DNA of 43,400 nucleotides from assembly GCA_030746635.1 (NCBI GenBank), contig JASLMH010000015.1, positions 1 through 43,400 of the forward strand, given 5' to 3'. A program made the position numbers and the translations under genes. Source of the DNA: Alphaproteobacteria bacterium (GTDB lineage Bacteria > Pseudomonadota > Alphaproteobacteria > GCA-2731375). Below are positions 1-7,831 of the stretch, in pieces (the first letter of the stretch is position 1; each line of letters opens with the position of its first letter). Under the pieces are notes generated by a model, which saw only the letters and a program-made list of their open reading frames with translations, had not been told where the DNA came from and searched no databases.

Positions 1-2
1 TT

Positions 3-719
3 CTGCAAAACCACCCCAATGCCAAGGTTGCTGTTCTTTTCCAGAATGACGACTACGGCAAGGACTATGTCATCGGTGTCAAGGACGCCATGGGTGCGAA
101 ATATAAGCAGATGGTGGTCAAGGAAGAAAGTTACGAGGTTACCGATCCGACCGTGGCCAGCCAGATCGTCAGCCTGGCCAACAGCGGCGCCAACGTCTTC
201 ATCGATATCTCGATCCCGAAGTTCGCCGCCCAGGCGATCAAGAAGATGGATGATATCGGCTGGAAGCCGGTGCATCTGTTGAACGATGTCGCCGCGTCCA
301 TCAAATCGACGTTCGTGCCGGCCGGCGTCGAGAAGTCCAAGGGCATCATCTCCCTGACCTATATGAAGGATCCGAACGATCCCGCATGGGACAATGATAA
401 GGAGATGAACGAGTGGCGCGCCTTCATGGATAAATACTATCCCAAGGGCGACCGCGCCAGCGTCTTCAACGTCTATGGTTGGGCGGTGTGTTCCTTGATG
501 ATCGATACCATCAAGCGCGCGGGCAACGACCTCAGCCGCGAAAACATCATGAAATCGGCCGCGAGCATCAAGAACTTCCGGGTACGGGGCCTGTTGCCGG
601 GGATCTTGGCCAATACCAGCGCGAACGATTTCTATCCGGTCGAACAGATGCAGATGAACAAGTTCGACGGCAAGAAGCTGGTGCGTTTCGGTCCGCTGAT
701 CGGCGCCGAATCCAACTAG
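3..719 (+). CDS. Branched-chain amino acid-type ABC transporter substrate-binding protein (3' part)
   Basis: The gene is cut by the window edge; the first complete codon is at base 3 and 238 residues are visible. The frame opens with NAKVAVLFQNDDYGKDY, the beta strand and Asp/Tyr/Gly signature found in the middle of LivJ/LivK-type periplasmic binding proteins (Peripla_BP_6). The end, with KFDGKKLVRFGPLIG, is the usual closing segment of that family. Such proteins capture amino acids, amides or small acids in the periplasm and deliver them to a LivHMGF-type permease; the substrate cannot be read from this fragment. The signal peptide and N-terminal lobe lie outside the window. A strong terminator follows at once, so this is the last gene of its transcription unit. 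The family is secure, the ligand unknown. Confidence 0.88.
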   Translation: MQNHPNAKVAVLFQNDDYGKDYVIGVKDAMGAKYKQMVVKEESYEVTDPTVASQIVSLANSGANVFIDISIPKFAAQAIKKMDDIGWKPVHLLNDVAASIKSTFVPAGVEKSKGIISLTYMKDPNDPAWDNDKEMNEWRAFMDKYYPKGDRASVFNVYGWAVCSLMIDTIKRAGNDLSRENIMKSAASIKNFRVRGLLPGILANTSANDFYPVEQMQMNKFDGKKLVRFGPLIGAESN

Positions 720-742
720 AATGTTTGCATACCCGAACTATC

Positions 743-774
743 GGGCCGCCGGTTTATCGGCGGCCCTTTTCTTT
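743..774 (+). terminator. Intrinsic terminator after the ABC binding-protein gene
   Basis: A 9-bp perfect stem (GGGCCGCCG / CGGCGGCCC) with loop GTTTAT is followed by TTTTCTTT. It begins 24 bases after the stop codon and separates the ABC transporter unit from the queuosine-precursor transporter gene. Confidence 0.9.
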
Positions 775-832
775 GCTCTTCGCTTGCTGTAGGCAACGCC
801 GCGACGAACACGGCAAGGCGGAGTGATGGGAT

Positions 833-1360
833 ATGGATCTGCGATCCCGGGGGATCTGGTTGGGCGTGCTGGCGATGACCGTGGTGGTCACCGCCTCCAA
901 CATCCTGGTGCAGTACCCGATCAACGATTGGCTGACCTGGGGCGCCTTCACCTATCCGATCTCGTTCCTGGTCACCGATCTGACCAACCGGCGGCTCGGC
1001 ACCGGTCCGGCCCGGCGGGTGGTCTATGCCGGCTTCATCGTCGCGGTGGTGCTGTCGGCCTGGCTGGCGACACCCCGGATCGCCATCGCCTCCGGCTCGG
1101 CCTTCCTGGTCGCCCAGCTGTTGGATGTGAGGATCTTCGATCTGCTGCGCCGGCGGGTCTGGTGGCTGCCGCCGTTCCTCTCCTCGGTGATCGCCTCGGC
1201 GGTCGACACCGCGATGTTCTTCGCCATCGCCTTCGCCGGTACGCCGGTGCCGTGGGTGACCCTGGCCCTGGGCGACTATCTGGCGAAACTGGCGCTGGCC
1301 GTGGCCATGTTGGTGCCCTATGGCGGCGCCCTACGCCTTGGCAAGACCGGCGCGGCCTAA
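833..1360 (+). CDS. Queuosine precursor transporter (YhhQ/VUT family)
   Basis: A 175-residue integral membrane protein with about six hydrophobic segments (roughly residues 9-28, 40-53, 64-82, 84-100, 116-138 and 144-163). The pattern ASNILVQYP early on, the central TYPISFLVTDL motif and the later SSVIASAVDTAMFF are those of the COG1738 family, whose E. coli member YhhQ imports queuosine precursors (preQ0/preQ1) for tRNA modification. It is shorter than E. coli YhhQ (about 220 residues), as many alphaproteobacterial members are. The ATG at 833 follows a purine-rich GGCGGAG element. The gene stands alone and converges on the FAD-dehydrogenase gene with only 12 bases between them. Family assignment is confident; the exact substrate rests on E. 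coli knowledge. Confidence 0.85.
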   Translation: MDLRSRGIWLGVLAMTVVVTASNILVQYPINDWLTWGAFTYPISFLVTDLTNRRLGTGPARRVVYAGFIVAVVLSAWLATPRIAIASGSAFLVAQLLDVRIFDLLRRRVWWLPPFLSSVIASAVDTAMFFAIAFAGTPVPWVTLALGDYLAKLALAVAMLVPYGGALRLGKTGAA

Positions 1361-1372
1361 CCGCCCGCAAAC

Positions 1373-2767
1373 CTAGTTCGTACCGGGGAGCATCTTTCCC
1401 GGGTTCATGATGTTGTCCGGGTCGATCGCCGTCTTGATCGCCCGCATCACCGCCAGCGCCTCGCCGTGTTCGTCGGCCATGTACTTCAACTTGCCCAGGC
1501 CGACGCCGTGCTCGCCGGTGCAGGTGCCGTCCATCGCCAGGGCCCGTTGCACCAGGCGCCGGTTCAATTCCTCCGCCTCCCGGTATTCCTCCGGCGCATT
1601 GGGATCCAACAGGAAACAGAGGTGGAAGTTGCCGTCGCCCACATGGCCGACCAACGGCACCGGCATCGAGGCGCTTTTCAGATCCTCGCGGGTTTCGGCG
1701 ATACACTCGGCCAGTCGGGACAACGGTACGCAGACATCGGTGGCCCAGATCTCGCTGCCCGGCCGCAGCGCCTTGCAGGCATAGGCCGCATCGTGCCGGG
1801 CCTGCCACAGCTTGGTCCGCTCCTCCGCCTGGCTAGCCCACTGGAAGTCGCCACCACCGAATTCGCCGGCGATCTCGCCGAACAGGCGTACCTGTTCGGC
1901 CACGCCGGCCTCGGTGCCGTGGAACTCCAGGAACAGGGTGGGTTGCACCGGGTAGTCGAGGCCGGAATATTTGTTGATGGCGTCCAGCTGCACGTCGTCC
2001 AGTAGCTCGATACGGGCCACCGGGATGCCGCTCTGGATGGTGGTGATCACCGCGTCGACGGCGCCCTCGATGCTGGTGAAGGGCACCACCGCGGCGCTGA
2101 TGCTTTCGGGGATGCCGTACAGCCGCAAGGTAATTTCGGTGGCGATTCCCAGGGTGCCTTCCGAGCCGACGAACAGGCGGGTCAGATCGTAGCCGGCCGA
2201 TGATTTACGCGCCCGCCGGGCGGTGCGGATCACCGAGCCGTCGGGCAGTACCACGGTCAGCGACAGGACGTTCTCGCGCATGGTGCCGTAGCGCACGGCG
2301 TTGGTGCCGCTGGCCCGGGTCGCCGTCATGCCGCCAATCGAGGCATCGGCGCCCGGATCGATGGGGAAGAACAGGCCGGTATCGCGCAGGTAGTCGTTCA
2401 ATTGCTTGCGGCGAACGCCCGGCTGCACGGTGCAGTCCAGGTCCTCGGCGTTGACTTCGAGGATCTGGTCCATGCCCGAGAGGTCGATGCAGACGCCGCC
2501 CCGTACCGCCTGCAGCTGGCCCTCGATCGAGGTGCCGGCGCCGAACGGTATGACCGGCGTGCCGCTGGCCCGGCAGCGGCGCACGATCTCGGCCACTTCC
2601 TCGGTCGTGCTGGCGAAGGCGACGGCGTTCGGTGCTTCCGTTGGATGCCAGGATTCGTCGCGGCCGTGCTGTTCCCGCACCGCCATCGAGGTCGACAGTC
2701 GTTCGCCCAATAGCCCGCGTAGACCTTCGATGGTCGCCTCGGTCGCCGAATTGCTCGCCAGGCTCAT
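1373..2767 (-). CDS. FAD-linked 2-hydroxyacid dehydrogenase (GlcD / D-lactate dehydrogenase type)
   Basis: A 464-residue flavoprotein. The N-terminal half is a PCMH-type FAD domain: PFGAGTSIEGQ, then DPGADASIGGM and the SEGTLGIATEITLRL stretch. The C-terminal half is FAD-oxidase C, with GHVGDGNFH and GEHGVG carrying active-site histidines, and it ends in the DPDNIMNPGKM signature. The family oxidises D-lactate, glycolate or related 2-hydroxyacids and passes electrons to a quinone or cytochrome. Without glcE/glcF alongside, a stand-alone D-lactate dehydrogenase (cytochrome) is the likelier reading. The start at 2767 was chosen because GGAGGAG lies 9 bases upstream; a longer frame adds 24 residues with no homology or ribosome site. 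The gene is divergent from zapE across about 240 bases, in which I see no clear sigma-70 promoter. Confidence 0.9.
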   Translation of the reverse strand: MSLASNSATEATIEGLRGLLGERLSTSMAVREQHGRDESWHPTEAPNAVAFASTTEEVAEIVRRCRASGTPVIPFGAGTSIEGQLQAVRGGVCIDLSGMDQILEVNAEDLDCTVQPGVRRKQLNDYLRDTGLFFPIDPGADASIGGMTATRASGTNAVRYGTMRENVLSLTVVLPDGSVIRTARRARKSSAGYDLTRLFVGSEGTLGIATEITLRLYGIPESISAAVVPFTSIEGAVDAVITTIQSGIPVARIELLDDVQLDAINKYSGLDYPVQPTLFLEFHGTEAGVAEQVRLFGEIAGEFGGGDFQWASQAEERTKLWQARHDAAYACKALRPGSEIWATDVCVPLSRLAECIAETREDLKSASMPVPLVGHVGDGNFHLCFLLDPNAPEEYREAEELNRRLVQRALAMDGTCTGEHGVGLGKLKYMADEHGEALAVMRAIKTAIDPDNIMNPGKMLPGTN

Positions 2768-3004
2768 TTGCCAACTCCTCCCCGCCGTCGCGCCGATCTT
2801 TCGTCGGGCGAAATATAGGCCGCGCTGGCGATAGTGCAAAACGCCGCTTGCACGCCGCCCCGCCGGGCGGTTATTTCCACCCCCTGGGATAACCGGCGAC
2901 GGCGGGAGCGCACCGAGAATGCGACAGTTTCACCACCAGATCGATGATCGGCTCGTTGCCGGCTTCGGCATGGCGATCCCGGGCTAGGGCCGGCGGTAGG
3001 CCAG

Positions 3005-4126
3005 GTGGACGAACAAACACCGCTGCGGCGCTATCGGGCCCTGCGCCAGGCCGGCGAGCTGCGCCCGGACTCGGTGCAGGAATTGGCCGTGGAGAAGCTG
3101 CAGACCCTGCATCATCGGCTGGCGCAGTACGATCCAGGGCGCGGCCAGGGCTGGCAGCAGTTCCTGCTCCTGCGGCCGAGGCGGGAGCCGGCGCCGGAGG
3201 GTCTGTATATCTACGGCGACGTCGGCCGCGGCAAATCCATGTTGATGGACCTGTTCTTCGACGTGGCGCCGATCGAGCAAAAGCGCCGGGTGCATTTCCA
3301 TGAATTCATGGCCGAGGTGCATGAGCGGATCGATCGTTTCCGCAAGACGCCGGCCGCGCGGCGGGACGGTGACGATCCGATACCGCCCATTGCCGGCGAC
3401 ATCGCCCAGGCGACCTGGCTGCTCTGCTTCGACGAGTTCGAGGTCCGGGATATCGCCGATGCGATGATCCTGGGGCGCTTGTTCACCAAGCTGTTCGAGG
3501 CCGGCGTGGTCGTCGTGGCGACCTCGAACCGGGCGCCGGACGAGTTGTACCAGGGTGGGCTGAACCGCCAACTGTTCCTGCCCTTCATCGGCTTGCTGGG
3601 GGAGCGGCTGGACATCCTGTGCCTGGAGGGCCGGATGGACTATCGGTTGGCGCGGCTGAAGGGCCAGCCGGTCTATCACGCGCCGCTGAACGGCCGGGCG
3701 GCGGCGGCGCTGGATGCCGCCTTCCTGCGGCTGACCGATCAGCCTCGCGGCGAAGCGGACCGGATCCAATTGAAGGGCCGGATCCTGGAGGTGCCGGAAC
3801 AGGCCAAGGGTACGGCGCGGTTCGATTTCGCCGAGTTGTGCGAGCGGCCGCTTGGGTCGCTTGACTATCTCGCCCTGGCGGCGCGCTTCCACACCCTGAT
3901 ACTGGCCGGTATTCCGCGCCTGGGCGCGGAGAGGCGCAACGAGGCCCGCCGTTTCGCCACCTTGATCGACGTGTTGTACGATAACGGGGTGAAGCTGGTG
4001 GCCAGCGCCGAGGCGCCGGTGGCCGAGATCTATCCGGCCGGCGACGGCGCCTTGGAGTTTCAGCGCACGGTATCCCGGCTGATCGAAATGCAATCGGCCG
4101 AGTACATCGACACGCCGCACAGCTAA
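3005..4126 (+). CDS. zapE: Cell division protein ZapE / AFG1-like ATPase
   Basis: A 373-residue P-loop ATPase of the AFG1/ZapE family. Walker A is GDVGRGKS (71-78), Walker B is WLLCFDEFEV with D143-E144, and VVVATSNRAPDELY is the sensor segment typical of AFG1. Bacterial ZapE acts at the constricting Z-ring; the mitochondrial relatives help clear misfolded inner-membrane proteins. The start is GTG at 3005 (V-D-E-Q-T-P), and length matches the family. The next gene begins 11 bases after the stop, so the two may be co-transcribed although no functional link is obvious. In many alphaproteobacteria zapE sits near mdh and the sdh/suc genes, so this neighbourhood is not the usual one. Confidence 0.93.
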   Translation: MDEQTPLRRYRALRQAGELRPDSVQELAVEKLQTLHHRLAQYDPGRGQGWQQFLLLRPRREPAPEGLYIYGDVGRGKSMLMDLFFDVAPIEQKRRVHFHEFMAEVHERIDRFRKTPAARRDGDDPIPPIAGDIAQATWLLCFDEFEVRDIADAMILGRLFTKLFEAGVVVVATSNRAPDELYQGGLNRQLFLPFIGLLGERLDILCLEGRMDYRLARLKGQPVYHAPLNGRAAAALDAAFLRLTDQPRGEADRIQLKGRILEVPEQAKGTARFDFAELCERPLGSLDYLALAARFHTLILAGIPRLGAERRNEARRFATLIDVLYDNGVKLVASAEAPVAEIYPAGDGALEFQRTVSRLIEMQSAEYIDTPHS

Positions 4127-4137
4127 ACGGGGGGCGG

Positions 4138-5292
4138 ATGACGGAATATCAGTTCAAATCGCGTCTGGGCCGGGCCGACGACATCGTCGCGCTGCAGGAG
4201 CATTTCTTCGCCCAGGGCTGGACCGACGGCCTGCCGGTGGTGCCGCCGATCCCCGAACGGGTGGCCGAATTCCTGGCCCATTGCGAGATGCAGCCCGACG
4301 ACCTGATCTGCATCATCCCGACCCGCAACCGGGCCATCAGCGCCGAAAAGGTGGCGATCAATTGCGTCATGGCCGGCTGCCGTCCCGATTTCATGCCGGT
4401 GGTGGTGGCGATCCTGCAGGCCATGGCCGAACCGAACTATCTGTTCCACGCCTCGATCACCTCGACCGGCGGGGCGGCGCCCTTCGTGGTGGTCAACGGG
4501 CCGGTCCGTAATGAATTGGAGATGAATTCCGGGGTCAACGTGTTCGGCCCCGGCAACCGGGCCAACGCGACGATCGGCCGGGCGGTGCGGCTGATCCTGA
4601 TCAACGTGGCCGGCGCCAGGCCCGGCGTGCTGGACAAATCCACCCAGGGGCACCCGGGCAAATACAGCTATTGCATAGCCGAGGCGGAAGAGGTCAGCCC
4701 GTGGGAGCCCTACCACGTGGAGCGCGGCTTCCATCCCTCGACCAGTACGGTGACGGTGTTCGCCGGCGAATCCGGCCATGGCATCCAGAACCACGAAAGC
4801 GGCGATGGGGAGGAATTGCTGTCCTGCATCGCCCGGGAAATGGCCTCGATCGGCGGCTTCACCCTGGGCCAGTCGGTATTGGTGCTGTCGCCGGAGCATG
4901 CCGGTGTGATCGCCAAGACCGGTTGGTCGAAGGCCGGCGTCAAGCAGTTCCTGTTCGATCATGCAACGCAAAGCCTGGCCGACCTGCGCCGCTTCGGCAA
5001 GGTCGCGGGCACCTTTCCGGCCCAGTACCGCCGGGCCGACCTGCAGGAGAAGCTCGTGGAGGCTGGCCGGCCGGAGGGCGAGGTCGCCCACTATCAGGCC
5101 CTGGCCGAGATCGAGGGCGATCCGGAGGCCCGGCATATCCATCGTGGCTTCGGTCCCGACGACATCGTCATGGTGGTGGCCGGCGGCGCCGCCGGCGGCC
5201 ATTCGGCCTTCATCCCGTCCTGGAGCCGCAGCCGCGCCTCGCTGTTCCAAACCCGCGCCATCGACCGCTATTGCGAAGTCTGTGAAATCTGA
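4138..5292 (+). CDS. Conserved protein paired with UGSC selenoprotein, C-terminal CxxC
   Basis: A 384-residue protein with no signal peptide or membrane segment, presumably cytoplasmic. I know no named function for it. Visible landmarks are WTDGLPVVPP (28-37), a C-x4-C pair (C76, C81) inside VAINCVMAGCRPDFMPVVVA, a Gly-rich stretch GVNVFGPGNRANATIGRAVR, and a C-terminal tail ending C-E-V-C-E-I with C379 and C382. A CxxC on a flexible tail is a common way to exchange electrons with a partner. The stop lies 20 bases before the start of the UGSC selenoprotein gene, so the two are almost certainly one operon, and I infer a shared redox or reductive reaction. The terminal UGA (5290-5292) is a true stop: the next in-frame stop follows seven codons later and the intervening bases hold the ribosome site of the next gene. 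Confidence 0.75.
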   Translation: MTEYQFKSRLGRADDIVALQEHFFAQGWTDGLPVVPPIPERVAEFLAHCEMQPDDLICIIPTRNRAISAEKVAINCVMAGCRPDFMPVVVAILQAMAEPNYLFHASITSTGGAAPFVVVNGPVRNELEMNSGVNVFGPGNRANATIGRAVRLILINVAGARPGVLDKSTQGHPGKYSYCIAEAEEVSPWEPYHVERGFHPSTSTVTVFAGESGHGIQNHESGDGEELLSCIAREMASIGGFTLGQSVLVLSPEHAGVIAKTGWSKAGVKQFLFDHATQSLADLRRFGKVAGTFPAQYRRADLQEKLVEAGRPEGEVAHYQALAEIEGDPEARHIHRGFGPDDIVMVVAGGAAGGHSAFIPSWSRSRASLFQTRAIDRYCEVCEI

Positions 5293-5312
5293 CGGAAAGG
5301 ACGCGATCCCGC

Positions 5313-5849
5313 ATGAGCATCACCTATCTCGAACCGGTGCAGGAGGCCGACGTTAGGCCGGCCGGCATGGCGCCGCGCCTGGCCAGCCTCGAGGGCATCA
5401 CCCTGGGGCTGTTGTCGAACGGCAAGGCCAACGCCGCCAGGCTGCTGGCCATGATCGCCGAGGAACTGGGACAGCAATTCGCCATCAAGGCGGTGGTCGA
5501 GGACAGCAAGATGGCCGCGGGCAGCAATGCCGATGCCGCCTTGCTGGACGACCTGGCGACCCGCACCGACGCGGTGATCACCGGCAACGGCGATTGAGGT
5601 TCGTGCAGTTCGTGCAGTTTGCATGACGGCATCGAACTTGACGATCGCGGCACCCCGGCGGCGGTATTGGTGACCGAGCCGTTCATCCCGACGGTGGCCG
5701 AGATCGCCAGGATCCGCGACCTGGCAGACTATTCCTACGTGGTGATCGACCACCCGCTGGGCAGCCTGGACGAGGACGAATTGCGGCAGCGGGCTAGGTC
5801 GGCGGCGCCCCAGGTGGCGGCGATCCTGTGCGGCGGTGAGGGGCGCTGA
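5313..5849 (+). CDS. UGSC family selenoprotein (in-frame UGA = Sec95)
   Basis: Read with UGA at 5595-5597 as selenocysteine, this is a 178-residue protein. Residues 1-94 end in TDAVITGNGD, then U95-G-S-C98-S-S-C101-S, then LHDGIELDDRGTPAAVLVTEPF and on to a UGA stop at 5847-5849. The motif GDUGSC followed by Ser/Cys-rich residues and HD-x-IELE/D is the signature of UGSC-type (seleno)proteins, a family known from selenoprotein surveys whose reaction is not established. The part after UGA has the same codon bias as the part before and stays in frame. U95 and C98 form a U-x-x-C redox pair like a thioredoxin active site; C101 adds a third thiol/selenol. An automatic caller would stop at 5597 and report a truncated 94-residue protein plus a second fragment from 5619. 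It converges on the hydrolase gene. Confidence 0.85.
5607..5638 (+). promoter_or_regulatory. Candidate bacterial SECIS hairpin downstream of the UGA codon
   Basis: A hairpin CGUGC (5611-5615) / GCAUG (5621-5625) with apical loop AGUUU begins 13 bases after the UGA; the loop starts 18 bases after it. In E. coli fdhF the loop AGGUCU starts 17 bases after UGA and is closed by the same G-C / C-G pairs. The loop here has G in the second position followed by U, as SelB recognition requires, but I do not see the bulged U of fdhF. AGUU (5607-5610) can pair with AACU (5635-5638) to extend the stem past a bulge. The region lies in a tandem 9-base repeat (GTTCGTGCA, 5599-5616) that encodes the S-C-S residues after Sec. 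Folding was judged by eye. Confidence 0.55.
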
Positions 5850-5861
5850 ACGCCCGCCAGG

Positions 5862-6743
5862 CTATTCGGCCAGCAGTTCGCGCACCAGATCCAGGAAGAC
5901 GTCCAGCCGGTCATGGTGCGCCCAATGGCCGGCGCCGTCGATGTTGGCCAGCCGGGCATTCCGGAAGTGCATCATTCGGCCGTCCTCGACCGGGTCGCTG
6001 GCCCAGCTTTCGGTGCCGCGCACCAACAGGGTCGGGCAGGCGATGCGCGACCACAAATGCTCGATCTCCGGCGTGGTCAGGCCGTAGGGGCGGAAGATCC
6101 GAACGTAGTTGTCGAATTTCCAACTGTAGCTGCCGTCCTCGTTCTGGTTGGCGCCATGCACCGTCAGGTGCCGGGCCTGGGCTTCCGAAAGATGCGGGTT
6201 TTCGTCCTGCATGCGGCGGAAGGCGTCCTCGAGGCTGGCATAGCGGCGCGGCGTGCGGCCCGAGGCCTGGCGCAATTCATCGACCCAGCCGGCCAGCCGC
6301 TCGTCGATGGTTTTCTTGGCCGTCTCGGCCAGCCTCTCAGGCGAGGCGCCCAGGCCCTCTATGGCCACCAGGTGTTTGACGTTTTCGGGATACAGGCCGG
6401 CATATTGCAGGCTGATCATGCCGCCCAGGGAATGACTGACGATGGTCACCGGCGCCATCTGTTTCTGGTGCACCAGTTGGGCGATATCGTAGACGTATTC
6501 GGGAATGTTGTAGCTGCCGCCGACGCTCCATTCGGAATCCCCGTGGCCGCGCAGGTCGGGGGCGATGATGTGGTAATCGTCGCGAAAGGCCTCGGCCACC
6601 CAGTCCCAGTTGCGGCAATGGTCGCGGCCGCCATGGACCAGCAGCATCGGCGGCGCCCCCTCGTTGCCCCAATCGACATAGTGCAGGCGCAGGCGCTGCG
6701 AGAAGTAGACGTGGGAGGCGGGGCCGCTGGTGATCTTCGTCAT
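5862..6743 (-). CDS. Alpha/beta hydrolase
   Basis: A 293-residue alpha/beta-hydrolase fold protein. The oxyanion-hole motif is LLVHGGRDH (35-42), followed by PDLRGHGDS; the nucleophile elbow is SHSLGG with S105, and the catalytic histidine is H273 in GAGHWAHHD. The acid is probably the Asp in SWASDPVED. Size and motifs fit esterases, epoxide or haloalkane hydrolases and C-C bond hydrolases; the substrate cannot be told. There is no signal peptide. It is transcribed towards the UGSC selenoprotein gene, with only 12 bases between their ends, and lies behind a terminator that isolates it from the PEP-CTERM genes. It may share a catabolic role with the UGSC pair, but nothing in the sequence proves it. 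Confidence 0.87.
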   Translation of the reverse strand: MTKITSGPASHVYFSQRLRLHYVDWGNEGAPPMLLVHGGRDHCRNWDWVAEAFRDDYHIIAPDLRGHGDSEWSVGGSYNIPEYVYDIAQLVHQKQMAPVTIVSHSLGGMISLQYAGLYPENVKHLVAIEGLGASPERLAETAKKTIDERLAGWVDELRQASGRTPRRYASLEDAFRRMQDENPHLSEAQARHLTVHGANQNEDGSYSWKFDNYVRIFRPYGLTTPEIEHLWSRIACPTLLVRGTESWASDPVEDGRMMHFRNARLANIDGAGHWAHHDRLDVFLDLVRELLAE

Positions 6744-6810
6744 GCCGGTTCCTTGATGCCTTGCGAATGTTCCGAATTATCCCATAAGCCAAAACGGTTC
6801 GATTCGCTCG

Positions 6811-6839
6811 AAAAAAAACGGCTCCCCATCGGCAGCCGT
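6811..6839 (-). terminator. Intrinsic terminator after the first PEP-CTERM gene
   Basis: On the minus strand, ACGGCT / AGCCGT (6 bp) closes a 10-base loop and is followed by eight T residues. It ends transcription from the PEP-CTERM pair before the hydrolase gene. The second copy lacks its own such terminator, as expected if the duplication was inserted upstream of this one. Confidence 0.88.
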
Positions 6840-6865
6840 CCATTAGGTCGATATGGATCGGTGGT

Positions 6866-7693
6866 TCAGCGCCGACGCCGCCTGCGGGCCAGGCCCAGGG
6901 CAAACAGGCCGCCGCCGAACAAGGCCAGGCTGGCCGGTTCCGGCGCCGGTTCAAATGGGATCTCGTTCAGGCTCAACTCGACGAAGTCGAACGCCGTGTA
7001 AGGATCGTTGGGTACCTTGAAATCCACCTGCAGGAAGCCGTCCCAGCCGCCGGCCGTGGCGGTGAAGACCTCGTTGAAGGTCAGGATCGCCGTCGCCGCC
7101 TGGATCAGGCCGTCCTGGCCGCCACCCTGGGTCGTCAAGCCGACCGTGCGGGACGAGGCCGTGGCGAAGATCAAATCGATATGTGCCGGCGAGACGCCGT
7201 AGTCACCAAAGATCAGGTTGAAGAACAGGGTCGAGCCCGGAACGATGTCGCCGCTGGCGACAAAAAAATCGAACACGAAGGTGGGCTCGTTGGGCGTGGC
7301 AGGATTGCCGTCCGGAAAGTTCGGGCCCACGAAACTGGTGGACAATGACAGATCGGTCCATTCGAAACCGGTGGTGCCGCCGCTGTCGCTGAAGCCACTG
7401 CCGTAAAGCGTCCCCGTATTTGCCGTTTCCGCCGCGGAGCGGTTGTCGAAATCATCGCCGCTGCTGGGCATGACCGCGCCATCGGTATTCAGGTCGGGCA
7501 GGAATTCGGTTTGTTCCAGCAGGTTGTTGGCGTTGGTGTCGGCCGCAACGCCACTGGCGGCGACCAAGCCCGCGGTTGGGCTGAAGCCGAAACCATCCCG
7601 GTCGCCGATGCGAATAAGATCAAACGGGGCCGCGCCGGCCTGCGTTGCCAGCAGACTCACGGCCGTCGCCAACAGGATTCCCTTGATTCGCAT
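6866..7693 (-). CDS. PEP-CTERM sorting domain protein, copy 1
   Basis: A 275-residue secreted protein. It has a signal peptide (MRIKGILLATAVSLL...QAGA, cleavage near 21), an Asp/Gly-rich extracellular body, and the C-terminal sorting signal PEPAS, a hydrophobic LALFGGGLFALGLA helix and six Arg. In this system an exosortase (EpsH type) removes the tail and the protein goes to the cell surface or exopolysaccharide matrix. Residues 52-63 (D-T-N-A-N-N-L-L-E-Q-T-E) fit an EF-hand-like calcium loop, with a second partial loop DLNTDG at 67-72. The ATG at 7693 is preferred over a GTG nine bases upstream because GAGG sits 8 bases before it and the paralogue starts at the same residue. It is roughly three quarters identical to copy 2, of equal length, and driven by a sigma-54 promoter. 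No exosortase gene is in the window. Confidence 0.88.
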   Translation of the reverse strand: MRIKGILLATAVSLLATQAGAAPFDLIRIGDRDGFGFSPTAGLVAASGVAADTNANNLLEQTEFLPDLNTDGAVMPSSGDDFDNRSAAETANTGTLYGSGFSDSGGTTGFEWTDLSLSTSFVGPNFPDGNPATPNEPTFVFDFFVASGDIVPGSTLFFNLIFGDYGVSPAHIDLIFATASSRTVGLTTQGGGQDGLIQAATAILTFNEVFTATAGGWDGFLQVDFKVPNDPYTAFDFVELSLNEIPFEPAPEPASLALFGGGLFALGLARRRRRR

Positions 7694-7752
7694 GTTGCCC
7701 ACCTCACCCTACGCCGGCCCAACCATACGCCCGCAGAAGTTTGAAAAACACC

Positions 7753-7769
7753 ATGCAATTTCCATGCCA
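7753..7769 (-). promoter_or_regulatory. Sigma-54 promoter of PEP-CTERM copy 1
   Basis: The minus strand reads TGGCATGGAAATTGCAT, matching the sigma-54 consensus TGGCAC-N5-TTGCA with the required GG-N10-GC spacing. The predicted transcription start near 7743 leaves a leader of about 50 bases before the ATG at 7693. The same element at the same distance precedes copy 2. Confidence 0.85.
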
Positions 7770-7831
7770 TAAATTCGGCGGACATGAAATCAAAGGGTTA
7801 CGGCCCGCACCTCGGCTTGAAGGCAACCAAG

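Noticed and set aside
2984-4120. Long open frame on the minus strand opposite zapE
   Set aside because: It is a mirror of zapE in GC-rich DNA, with no recognisable motifs; Walker A and B are on the plus strand.
4123-5250. Long open frame on the minus strand opposite the UGSC partner gene
   Set aside because: It has low-complexity His/Gly/Arg-rich composition typical of antisense frames and lies fully over a better-supported gene.
5290-5292. UGA of the upstream partner gene as a second selenocysteine codon
   Set aside because: It follows C-E-V-C-E-I, the frame meets another stop after seven codons, and those codons carry the ribosome site of the selenoprotein gene.
5313-5597. A complete 94-residue protein ending at the UGA
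   Set aside because: The motif GDUGSC and the following 83 in-frame codons with the same codon bias show that UGA is most likely read as selenocysteine.
5599-5623. The 9-base tandem repeat as a microsatellite or CRISPR-like repeat
   Set aside because: There are only two copies, lying inside coding sequence and encoding the conserved motif residues.
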